Shown one piece after another: positions 1 to 6,980 of a DNA stretch of 42,018 nucleotides. The stretch is from a virus: positions 1 to 42,018 of IMG/VR virus record IMGVR_UViG_3300007735_000733; one strand, written 5' to 3'. The notes beneath the pieces were generated by a model. It ran no database searches. It was not told where the DNA came from and was given only the letters and a program-made list of their open reading frames with translations. Within the stretch, counting starts at the first letter, position 1. Each line of letters starts with the position of its first letter. A program made the translations under genes and the position numbers.

Positions 1-1126
1 TGTCATAGTCAGAGATAGTTGAAGCAGTCTGTGTACCTGTGTGGTTAGCACGGGCTAGTGGGTCAGTTGCTAACTTACTAAGTGCAATAGCAGCACTAGA
101 ACTAATATCGCCATTGACGATAGTTCCGTCTACTATATCAGCAGAGGTAATAGAACTATTAAGGCTTAACTTGCTGTAAGCAATACCAGCAGATGCGCTA
201 ATGTCACCATTTACGATTGTGCCATCAGCAATCATTGTGCTAGTTACTGTGCCAGTATCACCTGCGGTAATAGCAGTTCCTGAAATCTTAGTCTTATCAA
301 TTGCAGCAGCAGAGTTGATGTCTGCGTTAACAATTGCACCAGTACCAATAACAGTAGTTAGGCTTACGTTGCCAGTACCATCAAATGATACGGCTGAGGC
401 TTCTACATCTCCAGTTAGTTGGAAGTTACGGGCTGTCTGTAAAGCAGTTGCAGTACCAGCATTACCTGTTGCACTCCCTGCTGAACCAGATACGTTACCA
501 GTTACGTTACCTGTTAGGTTGGCAGTAATAGTACCTGCAGAAAAATTACCAGAAGCATCACGGGCTACGATAGCCGAGTTTGTGTTGGCAGATGTAGCAG
601 TTGTAGCAGAGTTAGATACCTTGCCAGCAGTTGAGATAGTGGCTAATTTAGTATCTGCGATAGCAGCACTTGCGTTAATGTCAGCATTAACAATGGTGCC
701 GTCAACAATCATTCCACTGGTTACTTTTGCAGAACCACCAGTATCTGCAGTAGTAACTACGTTTGCAATAGTTAATCCGTGTGCAGTTGTAGTATTTCTA
801 ATGTGAGCATCAGCATCACGGAAGTCACGGCCAATAGCCATGTGACGAACTGCAGCACCAGCAGAGTGGGCTATAGCGCTAGATGAATCTATGTTTCTGT
901 TAATTGTTAAAGTGTTGTTGCCAGGAGCACTAGGATAGATTACTTCTACAATTTCTTCAAGCGCTGTATCTGGATCAATAACCACTACAAATGTTTCACC
1001 AGCAGCAGGTGTGATTGAAGCAAGAAGACCAGAGGCGTTGACTACTGTCATTGTGCTAGCACTGTTATTAAGTGCTGCTGCTAAGGTAGTTTCTTGTGAT
1101 ATGGATGAATATAGTCTAGTTGACAT
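1..1126 (-). CDS. Tail fibre protein, N-terminal part (3' end outside window)
   Basis: The reading frame starts at ATG 1126, overlapping the upstream stop as TAATG, and stays open to position 1, giving 375 residues without a stop. The first ~60 residues form a phage fibre head domain with the motif [22 protein letters not shown], which recurs in the gene at the right edge. After it come repeats of the type DGTIVNGDI(N/S)ASAAI (at least three) and a [20 protein letters not shown] stretch, typical of extended beta-structured fibre shafts. It probably binds the host surface. It follows a connector-like gene. The C-terminal part is missing. Fibre identity is by repeat style and position, not by a named family. 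Confidence 0.75.
   Translation of the reverse strand, partial: MSTRLYSSISQETTLAAALNNSASTMTVVNASGLLASITPAAGETFVVVIDPDTALEEIVEVIYPSAPGNNTLTINRNIDSSSAIAHSAGAAVRHMAIGRDFRDADAHIRNTTTAHGLTIANVVTTADTGGSAKVTSGMIVDGTIVNADINASAAIADTKLATISTAGKVSNSATTATSANTNSAIVARDASGNFSAGTITANLTGNVTGNVSGSAGSATGNAGTATALQTARNFQLTGDVEASAVSFDGTGNVSLTTVIGTGAIVNADINSAAAIDKTKISGTAITAGDTGTVTSTMIADGTIVNGDISASAGIAYSKLSLNSSITSADIVDGTIVNGDISSSAAIALSKLATDPLARANHTGTQTASTISDYD
372..520. repeat. 149-bp direct repeat shared with 41323-41471
   Basis: Bases 372-520 equal 41323-41471 in all but three positions. A second shared block, 750-793 and 41737-41780, is identical over 44 bases. Both lie in equivalent places of the two paralogous fibre genes. 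Confidence 0.9.
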
Positions 1127-2031
1127 TAGTACCTCGTATAGTGGATTTTAGTTGGGTAGACATCTCGGAGTTTTTCTGACTCTTCTGTTAATCTTTGTTG
1201 GAACAGATTGAGTAAGAATCTAGCGGTTGAAGCACCAGAACCATATTGAATCTTGGTATCTGTTTGATCTGCTTCAGCAGAGGTGTAGGTTAATCTGCCT
1301 GGATCAATAAATGATGCTAGGCGATAAGCAGCACCGTATAGGATTACGTCTTTGCAAGATGAAGGTAATCCAGTAACAGTTTCAAAAACTGCACTAGATG
1401 CTGACGCAGTTAATGTGGTTGGTTTCTTAGTATAAAATATTTGAATTGTACGACCAGGTGTTATTGCATCATATACAGATAGACTTTGACCTGTTGTAAA
1501 CGCTGTAGTATTAGCCATTGGGTCTTGGCGCCATGATTTAACAGGCAACCATTCATTAGATGGACCAACTACAGACCAAGTAACTGACAAGATTGTTTCA
1601 ACATCAGCAGGTACTTGATAAGAAGTTTTAGTAGCAACTAGTGTAATTGTAGTACTTCCCACGGCAAATAACTTAGGGAAGACTGCATCGATAGTATCGT
1701 TAATAGCCTTCTTTACAACTGCTTTAGGAAACGACGGTGCAATTGTAACCTTCGTATCAGCAGAGTGATTAGTAGCAGTAGTACCATTGTAACCACGGCC
1801 ATACGGAGGAACCGTAGCAGTGCTCGAAACACGATCATATGTATCAATCCAAATCAATTCATCATCTATTTCAACTAAACCTTTGCCAATGTTAGAAACA
1901 CTTGCGAGGTTAAGCGTTGTACTTGATGTAGTAATATTACCAGTTAGGTGAGTGGTTCTATCTTGACGTAATGTATAACCTGATAGGTTAAGTAATACGT
2001 CATCTACAAGATTGGCATAGGTAGTTGTCAT
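1126..2031 (-). CDS. Putative head-tail connector / tail adaptor protein
   Basis: A 301-residue protein, ATG at 2031 overlapping the previous stop (TAATG) and itself coupled to the fibre gene by TAATG. The N-terminus (TYANLVDDVLLNLSGYTL) looks helical. A beta-rich insert follows (about 28-95), then an alpha/beta region with VVKKAINDTIDAVFP and a C-terminal helical segment rich in charged residues (LLNLFQQRLTEESEKLRDVYP). Size, position after the capsid and before fibres, and the alternation of helices and beta-insert fit an adaptor ring below the portal, similar in role to T7 gp11. I do not recognise a named family with certainty; a minor virion protein is the alternative. Confidence 0.5.
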   Translation of the reverse strand: MTTTYANLVDDVLLNLSGYTLRQDRTTHLTGNITTSSTTLNLASVSNIGKGLVEIDDELIWIDTYDRVSSTATVPPYGRGYNGTTATNHSADTKVTIAPSFPKAVVKKAINDTIDAVFPKLFAVGSTTITLVATKTSYQVPADVETILSVTWSVVGPSNEWLPVKSWRQDPMANTTAFTTGQSLSVYDAITPGRTIQIFYTKKPTTLTASASSAVFETVTGLPSSCKDVILYGAAYRLASFIDPGRLTYTSAEADQTDTKIQYGSGASTARFLLNLFQQRLTEESEKLRDVYPTKIHYTRY

Positions 2032-2303
2032 TAAGAGGATATCCTTCTTAGGGCTTCTGTTGCTTCTAGGTCAGTTGTTGAAGCAAGTAAATTACAGACA
2101 CCATTGATGTCTAAGAATGTCATAGGGTTTGTTTTACCAGCCTTACGATTTAGTGCACCCTGTAAACTTTCACCAGTTGTGCCTGACCATACGTTGGCTG
2201 CTTCTTGATCGCCTCTCCATGCTAAAATAGCAGGATAGGTACCACCATTAGCAAGGCGATTTAGTTCAGCACTAAATGTAGAACCGAGAGTTCCAATTGC
2301 CAT
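2031..2303 (-). CDS. Conserved phage hypothetical protein, 90 aa
   Basis: Starts at ATG 2303 and ends in TAATG with the connector gene. The sequence reads like a compact soluble domain: a start segment with AELNRLANGGTYP, a Trp-rich centre (ILAWRGDQEAANVWSG), then FLDINGVCNLLA and a helical end. I know similar short proteins from tailed phages near tail and fibre genes, without an assigned function. Its place between the basic small genes and the connector suggests a virion or assembly role, but nothing in the sequence shows which. Confidence 0.6.
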   Translation of the reverse strand: MAIGTLGSTFSAELNRLANGGTYPAILAWRGDQEAANVWSGTTGESLQGALNRKAGKTNPMTFLDINGVCNLLASTTDLEATEALRRISS

Positions 2304-2311
2304 TGTATTCC

Positions 2312-2764
2312 TTACTTACCACGTAGGGCTGGGATTAGTCCCTTTTTCTTAAATGTTTCTCTAAACTTCTTTGCCTCAGGAGATTTCAATACTCCTGCGA
2401 CTCCAGATTTCTTAAAACTTGTATCTTTCTTAGGTTTAGGTTTTGAAGCACTAGGAGCATTGTACTTGAAGTTAGATGAAGTAGCCTTCATAACTCCTTG
2501 ACCACGCTCTCCAGCACGAAACTCATTTGCTCTAACATTTCTAGTGTTAGGGTTTCCTGCACCATATGTAAAGTTAGAACTTGTACGTGTGTTAGCAGGT
2601 CCTTGGAACACTACGCCATTAGGCTTGTAGGTTTTATTTTGTGCACTACGGCTAGTGTAATTAGTTCTGGACTTTTTTAAACCTCTAATGTCGCTTTCAA
2701 GTATTGCTGCTTGAACACGCATAATTGCTCTTTCTACATCTAGATCTGACGCTTCTTTTGCCAT
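2312..2764 (-). CDS. Basic, disordered hypothetical protein, 150 aa
   Basis: Starts at ATG 2764. Residues 1-35 are helical and acidic/basic mixed (EASDLDVERAIMRVQAAILESDIRGLKKS). The rest is low-complexity, rich in Asn, Ser, Thr, Lys and Arg, with repeated short units such as SNFTYGAGN and SNFKYNAPS, and ends with a lysine-rich helix. No catalytic motif is visible. It belongs to the run of small basic genes after the capsid gene; an internal, DNA-binding or head-completion protein is possible, not shown. Confidence 0.6.
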   Translation of the reverse strand: MAKEASDLDVERAIMRVQAAILESDIRGLKKSRTNYTSRSAQNKTYKPNGVVFQGPANTRTSSNFTYGAGNPNTRNVRANEFRAGERGQGVMKATSSNFKYNAPSASKPKPKKDTSFKKSGVAGVLKSPEAKKFRETFKKKGLIPALRGK

Positions 2765-2774
2765 GTTTTCCTCG

Positions 2775-2939
2775 CTATTTCTTTTTAGTGGATTTTCTTG
2801 CTACCGCAGCATTATCTACAAGATTAGGGTAAGGTCTACCTGCGGCCTTTGCCCTTGCTTTAGCAGCGCTTTTTTGGGCTGGTGTTAATGTTTTAGAAGT
2901 TTTTTTAGGGTTCTTCTTATCCCAAAATTGTTTTTTCAT
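2775..2939 (-). CDS. Tiny lysine/alanine-rich protein, 54 aa
   Basis: ATG at 2939 overlaps the stop of the 40-aa gene upstream as ATGA; TAG at 2775-2777. The protein begins MKKQFWDKKNPKKTSK, continues with an Ala/Lys helix (AQKSAAKARAKAAGRPYPN) and ends KSTKKK. About a third of the residues are Lys or Arg. The stop-start coupling and matching amino acid bias to its neighbours argue that it is real despite its size. Function unknown; nucleic-acid or capsid-interior binding is an inference from charge. Confidence 0.6.
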   Translation of the reverse strand: MKKQFWDKKNPKKTSKTLTPAQKSAAKARAKAAGRPYPNLVDNAAVARKSTKKK

Positions 2940-3058
2940 TTCTTTTTACTCCTACGAGTTACAATCAACTTGCCTTTTTTCTCGGTAATTTTCATACCTG
3001 CAGATTCAGTCTGTTTTTTAAGTTGTCTGTACTTCTGCGCAACTGTTAGTTTTTTCAT
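2936..3058 (-). CDS. Tiny basic protein, 40 aa
   Basis: ATG at 3058 overlaps the upstream stop (ATGA) and its own TGA overlaps the next ATG in the same way. The sequence MKKLTVAQKYRQLKKQT..., then KITEKKGKLIVTRRSKKK, is strongly basic with a helix followed by a short beta segment. Coupled at both ends, so it is likely translated. Function unknown. Confidence 0.55.
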   Translation of the reverse strand: MKKLTVAQKYRQLKKQTESAGMKITEKKGKLIVTRRSKKK

Positions 3059-3333
3059 CGGCAGTTACAATCCCAAGCACGAAGTGACTTGTTAATTCTA
3101 GAATTTGGATCTCGTGCTGTCTTAGCAGAAGTCAGTTTAGACTTCATACCGCACATACGACTACAAAAAGATTTACGTCTTGCTGCAGATTTAGGTGATC
3201 TCTTAGCCTCAGCCTTTTTAACAGGAGGCTTCAGGTTCATGCCCTGAGCCCTAGCAGAAGCCCTTCCCTTAGCGTTTAAACCGCCTTTAGGATTCTTGCC
3301 CTCCTTGCGTTGCCACGCTGGTGTCGTTGCCAT
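3055..3333 (-). CDS. Small basic Cys-containing phage protein (DUF6321-like)
   Basis: 92 residues, ATG at 3333 inside the end of the glycosyltransferase gene (47-base overlap in another frame) and ATGA coupling to the next gene. The N-terminus WQRKEGKNPKGGLNAKGRAS, then KSPKSAARRKSFCSRMCGMK and a C-terminal DPNSRINKSLRAWDC, matches from memory a small family of phage proteins (DUF6321) found near virion genes in many aquatic phages. Four to five cysteines and a high Lys/Arg content are visible; metal binding is possible. The role is unknown. Confidence 0.65.
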   Translation of the reverse strand: MATTPAWQRKEGKNPKGGLNAKGRASARAQGMNLKPPVKKAEAKRSPKSAARRKSFCSRMCGMKSKLTSAKTARDPNSRINKSLRAWDCNCR

Positions 3334-4024
3334 TTTTCTTACCCCCGAATATTGCTCTATAGTAATTTACATCAAATGAGAATCGTTTCATGTGTGGAGC
3401 AAGTGCTCCTGTATGACACCAAAGAGGTACACCTGCTTGATGGCATAAAGCGAAGAAGTAGATATCTTCACCTAGGAAACTGTCTCCTTTGCCCATTTCG
3501 GCAAATAGTCTAACATCTCCCATTTTTTCTTTAACTCTAGTTACTACATCTCTATGCATTAGTATGAATCCCATACCTGCTGCATCTACCTTGATTAGTT
3601 TATTATCAGGTAGCGGATGTATTCTCTTAGAGATTAACCTATCAGTTTCTTTATCATCTTCAAACATAAAGAGAGTTGGAAGCGGAATCATCAGAGGTTC
3701 TTCAGGATTATCTGAAGTAAAGTAAACTCCAGTAATCATTGGCCTTGCTAATCTATCTTTATTAGCCCAAAGTATTCTAAATGTTTCAGGACTAATTACT
3801 ACATCTGAATCTACCCAGAGTAGCCAATCTGCTTTATTAGAATCGTACCAGTGGTTAATTAACCTATCACGCTGTCTAGCAATTTGATTGCCTTGACTAC
3901 GAATTGTAGATACAAACTTGATTCCTGATTGGAGTAACACATCGGTTACCCCAAGCATGAATAATCCGTCTACATTTCCGTTATCACACCAGGCTAGAGA
4001 TACGGTTTCCTGTTTTTGCCCCAT
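3287..4024 (-). CDS. Glycosyltransferase, GT-A fold (GT2-like)
   Basis: 245 residues. The N-terminal half has the GT-A pattern: a nucleotide-binding strand, QGNQIARQRDRLINHWYDS (about 44-62) and the metal-binding DxD as WLLWVDSDVVISP (about 67-79). The second half holds GFILMHRDVV and GEDIYFFALCHQAGVPLWCHT, typical of the acceptor side with the conserved E/D-D pair. It would transfer a sugar from a nucleotide-sugar to an acceptor. Being embedded in the virion module rather than with metabolic genes suggests capsid or tail decoration, or masking of a host structure. Substrate unknown. Its start overlaps the preceding small gene by 41 bases. Confidence 0.75.
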   Translation of the reverse strand: MGQKQETVSLAWCDNGNVDGLFMLGVTDVLLQSGIKFVSTIRSQGNQIARQRDRLINHWYDSNKADWLLWVDSDVVISPETFRILWANKDRLARPMITGVYFTSDNPEEPLMIPLPTLFMFEDDKETDRLISKRIHPLPDNKLIKVDAAGMGFILMHRDVVTRVKEKMGDVRLFAEMGKGDSFLGEDIYFFALCHQAGVPLWCHTGALAPHMKRFSFDVNYYRAIFGGKKNGNDTSVATQGGQES

Positions 4025-4154
4025 TTACTATTTTCCCTGTCTTTATGTCCTTATAGAGTTTAACGGTTCCGTCTTTCCTCATTATAGCAATCATACCATT
4101 TTTGAGTATAGACTTATTAAAACCATCGTGTCTCTTGCGCTGTCCCGATGACAT
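3984..4154 (-). CDS. Tiny hypothetical protein, 56 aa
   Basis: ATG at 4154 overlaps the upstream stop (TAATG); the frame runs to TGA at 3984-3986, 41 bases into the glycosyltransferase. The protein is basic, with a beta-hairpin-like centre (GMIAIMRKDGTVKLYKDIKTGKIV). Precise coupling and a protein-like sequence support translation; alternatively it serves only to couple the transferase to upstream translation. Function unknown. Confidence 0.5.
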   Translation of the reverse strand: MSSGQRKRHDGFNKSILKNGMIAIMRKDGTVKLYKDIKTGKIVNGAKTGNRISSLV

Positions 4155-4405
4155 TATCTGTATCTACGACCTTGGAATAGTGCTCCGAAGAATTGACCCA
4201 TTTCTTGGTCTTGCTTCTTGCGTAGTCTATTTGCTGCAGTATCAGTACCAGGTCCAGATTTATTTGACATCTCGCCTGTTGCCTTATATGCCCTACCAAA
4301 GTCTTTTGCTTCCTTGCCTACGTTCTTGACATATCCAGCAATAGATGATCTAAAACTAGGATTCTGACGAGACTTGTCACTTCCAGATGAGCGAGGCTTA
4401 ATCAT
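4154..4405 (-). CDS. Small hypothetical protein, 83 aa
   Basis: ATG at 4405, two bases after the stop of the upstream gene. Polar and basic, with a likely amphipathic helix in the middle (AGYVKNVGKEAKDFGRAYKA) and a second one near the end (NRLRKKQDQEMGQFFGALF). No recognised domain. Part of the closely packed string of small post-capsid genes. Confidence 0.6.
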   Translation of the reverse strand: MIKPRSSGSDKSRQNPSFRSSIAGYVKNVGKEAKDFGRAYKATGEMSNKSGPGTDTAANRLRKKQDQEMGQFFGALFQGRRYR

Positions 4406-4407
4406 GG

Positions 4408-4587
4408 CTACTTACCCTTCTTTACCCCTGAGACTCTTTTGAGCCTAGGATTGGCCTTTACGGCCTTTTTAGAGGCCTTCCTGGCCCCTGCTGCAACTAT
4501 GGCTCCAGCACGTTCCATGGAGATTCCCTGCTTAGCAGCGATCTTCTTTTGGACTGCTTTAAAACCTGGGTGCTTCTTGGACTTCAT
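4408..4587 (-). CDS. Small Lys/Ala-rich protein, 59 aa
   Basis: ATG at 4587 overlaps the stop of the 49-aa gene (TAATG); TAG at 4408-4410. The sequence HPGFKAVQKKIAAKQGISMERAGAI followed by alanine/lysine helix is a pattern I know from short phage proteins near capsid genes in aquatic phages, without a known function. The segment KIAAKQGISMERAGAIVA could form a helix-turn-helix-like pair of helices, so DNA or RNA contact is possible. Lysine content is very high. Confidence 0.6.
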   Translation of the reverse strand: MKSKKHPGFKAVQKKIAAKQGISMERAGAIVAAGARKASKKAVKANPRLKRVSGVKKGK

Positions 4588-4736
4588 TACTTCTTCTTGC
4601 CCATCTTCTTCATACCCTTTTTCATTTCCATAGCCTTCTCAGCCTTGGATTCCATCTTCTCGCCTTTAGCATAAGCCTTTGCAGCCTTCTTGCCCTTGGC
4701 GGTATATGGGAATTTCTTTCCGTTTACTTTTGGCAT
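4587..4736 (-). CDS. Very lysine-rich protein, 49 aa
   Basis: ATG at 4736 and stop at 4587 are both shared with neighbours as TAATG. The protein starts MPKVNGKKFPYTAKGKKAAKAYAKG and ends in a Lys/Met run (MKKGMKKMGKKK). The N-terminal motif resembles small lysine-rich phage proteins found next to capsid genes. It may neutralise packaged DNA or act in head assembly; this is inferred from charge and position only. Confidence 0.6.
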   Translation of the reverse strand: MPKVNGKKFPYTAKGKKAAKAYAKGEKMESKAEKAMEMKKGMKKMGKKK

Positions 4737-5011
4737 TAGATTATTCCTCTTCCTGGTTCGTCGGCTTTGAATGCTTTGCCGAAGTGATTTGATGCAGCAA
4801 CTGCTGCTTGGATATCTTTTAACTTTGTGGAAGCAGGTTGAATACCTTGTGCTCTCGCATCACGGTAAGCCTGTAGTTCCCCATCCCACTTCTTGGTTGA
4901 CATCGTGGTGCGTGTAGAAGCCTCACCAGGACTCAATTGTAAAGCGGAAATCTTGCAACCAAAACATCCCTCAACTTCTTCAGGATGTGTCCTCTGTCTA
5001 TGTAATGACAT
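4736..5011 (-). CDS. Conserved actinophage-type hypothetical protein, 91 aa
   Basis: ATG at 5011, 8 bases after the 88-aa gene. The N-terminus MSLHRQRTHPEEVEGCFGCKI contains a CxxC pair. Then come a KKWDGELQAYRDARAQGIQP motif and a helical end. From memory, near-identical starts occur in hypothetical proteins of many actinobacteriophages, which supports the host assignment. Function is unknown; the Cys pair with nearby His residues might bind a metal. Confidence 0.65.
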   Translation of the reverse strand: MSLHRQRTHPEEVEGCFGCKISALQLSPGEASTRTTMSTKKWDGELQAYRDARAQGIQPASTKLKDIQAAVAASNHFGKAFKADEPGRGII

Positions 5012-5019
5012 ATATCCCC

Positions 5020-5286
5020 TTAAACTACTTCTGTAGTTACAGTATACCCCGCTGCTTCCAAATCCGCTTTTTCAGCAGCACTAACTTCATACTTGCTTCC
5101 ACCTAGATAATAGGTTTCTGCTGCATTTAATTCATCAACGTATGGATATCTTGCTTGACGATAAACGCCGTTTTCCTTGATGACTGTTATACCACGTCTT
5201 AGTTTATATCTGATGTGTAACCTGTTGTACCCAGCAGGACCTTCTTCGACGTAAGGTGTCTCAAAGTAATACTTTGTTGTTGGCAT
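5020..5286 (-). CDS. Small beta-rich protein downstream of the capsid gene, 88 aa
   Basis: ATG at 5286, preceded in transcription order by the capsid gene and a hairpin. Rich in aromatic residues (KYYFETPYVEEG, NRLHIRYKLRRGITVIKENGVYRQARYPYVDE) and probably all-beta with a short C-terminal helix (SAAEKADLEAAGY). In gene order this is where capsid decoration or head-completion proteins are often found. I do not recognise a family. Confidence 0.6.
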   Translation of the reverse strand: MPTTKYYFETPYVEEGPAGYNRLHIRYKLRRGITVIKENGVYRQARYPYVDELNAAETYYLGGSKYEVSAAEKADLEAAGYTVTTEVV

Positions 5287-5308
5287 TTATCTCCTTAAAT
5301 AAGTTTAC

Positions 5309-5344
5309 AGATAGGGCTAAAGTTTCCCTTAGCCCCACCTATCT
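5309..5344 (-). terminator. Hairpin after the capsid gene (attenuator or weak terminator)
   Basis: On the minus strand an imperfect inverted repeat lies 12 bases after the capsid stop: arms 5344-5329 and 5321-5309, with a GGGCTAA/TTTAGCCC core and an AGATA/TATCT outer pair around a short bulge. No clear T-run follows, so full termination is doubtful. Such a structure could reduce transcription of the downstream genes relative to capsid or protect the 3' end of the capsid message. Confidence 0.45.
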
Positions 5345-5355
5345 AATTACTTAGA

Positions 5356-6339
5356 CTAGGCTGCTGGACGAACTGCTGATGCAGTTTGTACACGCCATAA
5401 TGCCTCTGTACGATATAGGTTCCAGCCAAGTACGCCGTACCATCCGATTGGACGTAGACGCATTAACTTGTCTGTAACTGGACCGATAACTGTGTGTGGC
5501 TCTTCAGCAACAGCCTCAGCAAGTGCCTGTTGACCCATGATAAATGTGTCATAGACTCGAGTTTGAGTTGTTCCTGATCCTGAACCAGCCTGTGAGTTAG
5601 GTAGACGTGGAGACTCAATGAAAGCAACGCCTTCAAAAGTTCCGATCTCACCTGCGTAGATACCTGATGGATCTACGTACTCGTGTGGCTGACGCCATGA
5701 AGCAGTTCCAGTCTCAGCACGAAGATCGTGTGAAACTTCTGGGTGGATGTATGAAGCAAATAGGGTTCCACGACGTGGGACTACGTTTGCTGCACGCATC
5801 TTCGCTACTACGTAGCGGATATCTTTTGCCTTGATAGTATCAGTTGCAGATACACCAGTTACAGCAGCAGTTGAAATTGCTCCTGCGATCTCACGGATAA
5901 CTTGTGTTCCACCAGCAAGAACTGAACGGACAACAGTATCTAGAGAATCATTCATGTTGAATGCAACGATATTAGCAAGTGCTGGCTCTACATCAGCAAG
6001 GCTGAATAGGTCCAACTTGCGAGTTGAAATAATTGAGTTACCGTACTCATTTAGAGTTACAGCAACGCTTGTTGTAGCAGGTACTGCTACTGCATCTACG
6101 TCTGAAGTTTCGGTCAGTGTAGAAGTCTTTACTGCCAAGTCGTTGTACAACTGGAACAGTACGCTTGAACCAGCGTGGGTTTGTGATACAGGCTTCTTAT
6201 CAGCCACAGCACGGAATGATGGTACGGAACGAAGAGCGAACTCTACGAGACGATCATACGCCTGGGTTACAAGGTTAGCACCGACCACTGTGCCTGCTTG
6301 CCCTGCAGGGAGGGCGGCACTGGTATATAAATCTGGCAT
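5356..6339 (-). CDS. Major capsid protein, N4-gp56 family type
   Basis: 327 residues, ATG at 6339. The pattern resembles the N4-gp56 family of HK97-fold capsids: an N-terminal segment (NLVTQAYDRLVEFALRSVPSFRAVADKKPV), the beta-rich E-loop region with SVLFQLYNDL and TLTETSDVDAVAVPATTSVAVTLNEYG (about 63-105), then a helical spine region (LADVEPALANIVAFNMNDSLDTVVRSVL) and a C-terminal P-domain with FASYIHPEVSHDLRAETG and a RLRPIGWYGVLGWNLYRTEALWRV end. It sits directly after a scaffold gene. It builds the procapsid and capsid shell. No long N-terminal delta domain is present, consistent with a separate scaffold. No canonical cleavage site can be read by eye. Confidence 0.85.
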   Translation of the reverse strand: MPDLYTSAALPAGQAGTVVGANLVTQAYDRLVEFALRSVPSFRAVADKKPVSQTHAGSSVLFQLYNDLAVKTSTLTETSDVDAVAVPATTSVAVTLNEYGNSIISTRKLDLFSLADVEPALANIVAFNMNDSLDTVVRSVLAGGTQVIREIAGAISTAAVTGVSATDTIKAKDIRYVVAKMRAANVVPRRGTLFASYIHPEVSHDLRAETGTASWRQPHEYVDPSGIYAGEIGTFEGVAFIESPRLPNSQAGSGSGTTQTRVYDTFIMGQQALAEAVAEEPHTVIGPVTDKLMRLRPIGWYGVLGWNLYRTEALWRVQTASAVRPAA

Positions 6340-6371
6340 TTAAGCAGATCCTTTCGGTTAGTTTGAAATTA

Positions 6372-6857
6372 CTACGATTGTGAACCGTAGATTAGGTTTA
6401 GAATGTCATCAGCAGATTGTGCAGATTGAATTTTTATACTCATATCTTCTGCCTTGTCGGGGGATAAAGCCCCAGTTGTAACATTATCCATTTGTCGCAG
6501 AGATGCGACATCCTTAGAGTCTATCTCTTTCTTTGGGTCTAACTTAATACCGAATACATCAGCATTTTGTTCTAACCATCCTGAGATCGCTTCTTCAGAA
6601 GCATCCAAGTCATTTGGTATAAATGCGGCAACCTTTGGGTTTACGCCACGGGATGCAAATACATCCTTCAAAACCCGCTCTTTTTGGGATTTGGTAAGTT
6701 CTCCTAAGGAGGACTCCAGTTCCTTGTTTCTCTTTTGCTCCACCTTTAAGGCTTTGCGTAGTTTCTTTACAAGGTCTGTATCGGAATCAAATGTTGCCAT
6801 ATCGACATCATCCTCATCTTCATTCTCATCCCAGTAGTTATTGCGGTCGTTGCTCAT
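6372..6857 (-). CDS. Capsid scaffolding protein
   Basis: 161 residues, ATG at 6857 with a strong GGGAGAGG ribosome binding site. Residues 1-25 are extremely acidic (NENEDEDDVDM type), 28-65 form a predicted coiled coil (DLVKKLRKALKVEQKRNKELESSLGELTKSQKER), and the rest is helical with VFASRGVNPKVAAFIPNDLDASEEAISGWLEQNADVFG, a pattern usual in phage scaffolds. Its place directly before the capsid gene fits. It would template procapsid assembly and then be removed, perhaps by the proteasome-like protease encoded upstream (inference). Confidence 0.8.
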   Translation of the reverse strand: MSNDRNNYWDENEDEDDVDMATFDSDTDLVKKLRKALKVEQKRNKELESSLGELTKSQKERVLKDVFASRGVNPKVAAFIPNDLDASEEAISGWLEQNADVFGIKLDPKKEIDSKDVASLRQMDNVTTGALSPDKAEDMSIKIQSAQSADDILNLIYGSQS

Positions 6858-6875
6858 AGCAACCTCTCCCTTTTC

Positions 6876-6950
6876 TTAGTAGTTGGCGTACGCCTCAATA
6901 TGGATAGGGGCATTCATATTGGCTCGTACTATCGGTCTAATACGCCGCAT
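6876..6950 (-). other. Possible tiny gene or readthrough extension (24 or 34 codons)
   Basis: The 123-base gap between the 438-aa virion gene and the scaffold gene contains a short open frame, ATG 6950 to TAA 6876-6878, encoding MRRIRPIVRANMNAPIHIEA and four more residues. The same frame is open back to the TAA of the 438-aa gene at 6981-6983 and in phase with it, so stop-codon readthrough would add about 34 residues. I see no good ribosome binding site before ATG 6950. The peptide reads like real protein, but the length makes this weak. Confidence 0.3.
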
Positions 6951-6980
6951 GGGGCCGATGGGTCCATGTCGGGATTCTAG

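Noticed and set aside
201-806. Long plus-strand frames opposite the fibre genes (also near 41104-41727)
   Set aside because: They are antisense shadows of the repeat-rich fibre genes, with Val/Pro/Ala-rich content mirroring Thr/Gly/Asn codons of the real strand.
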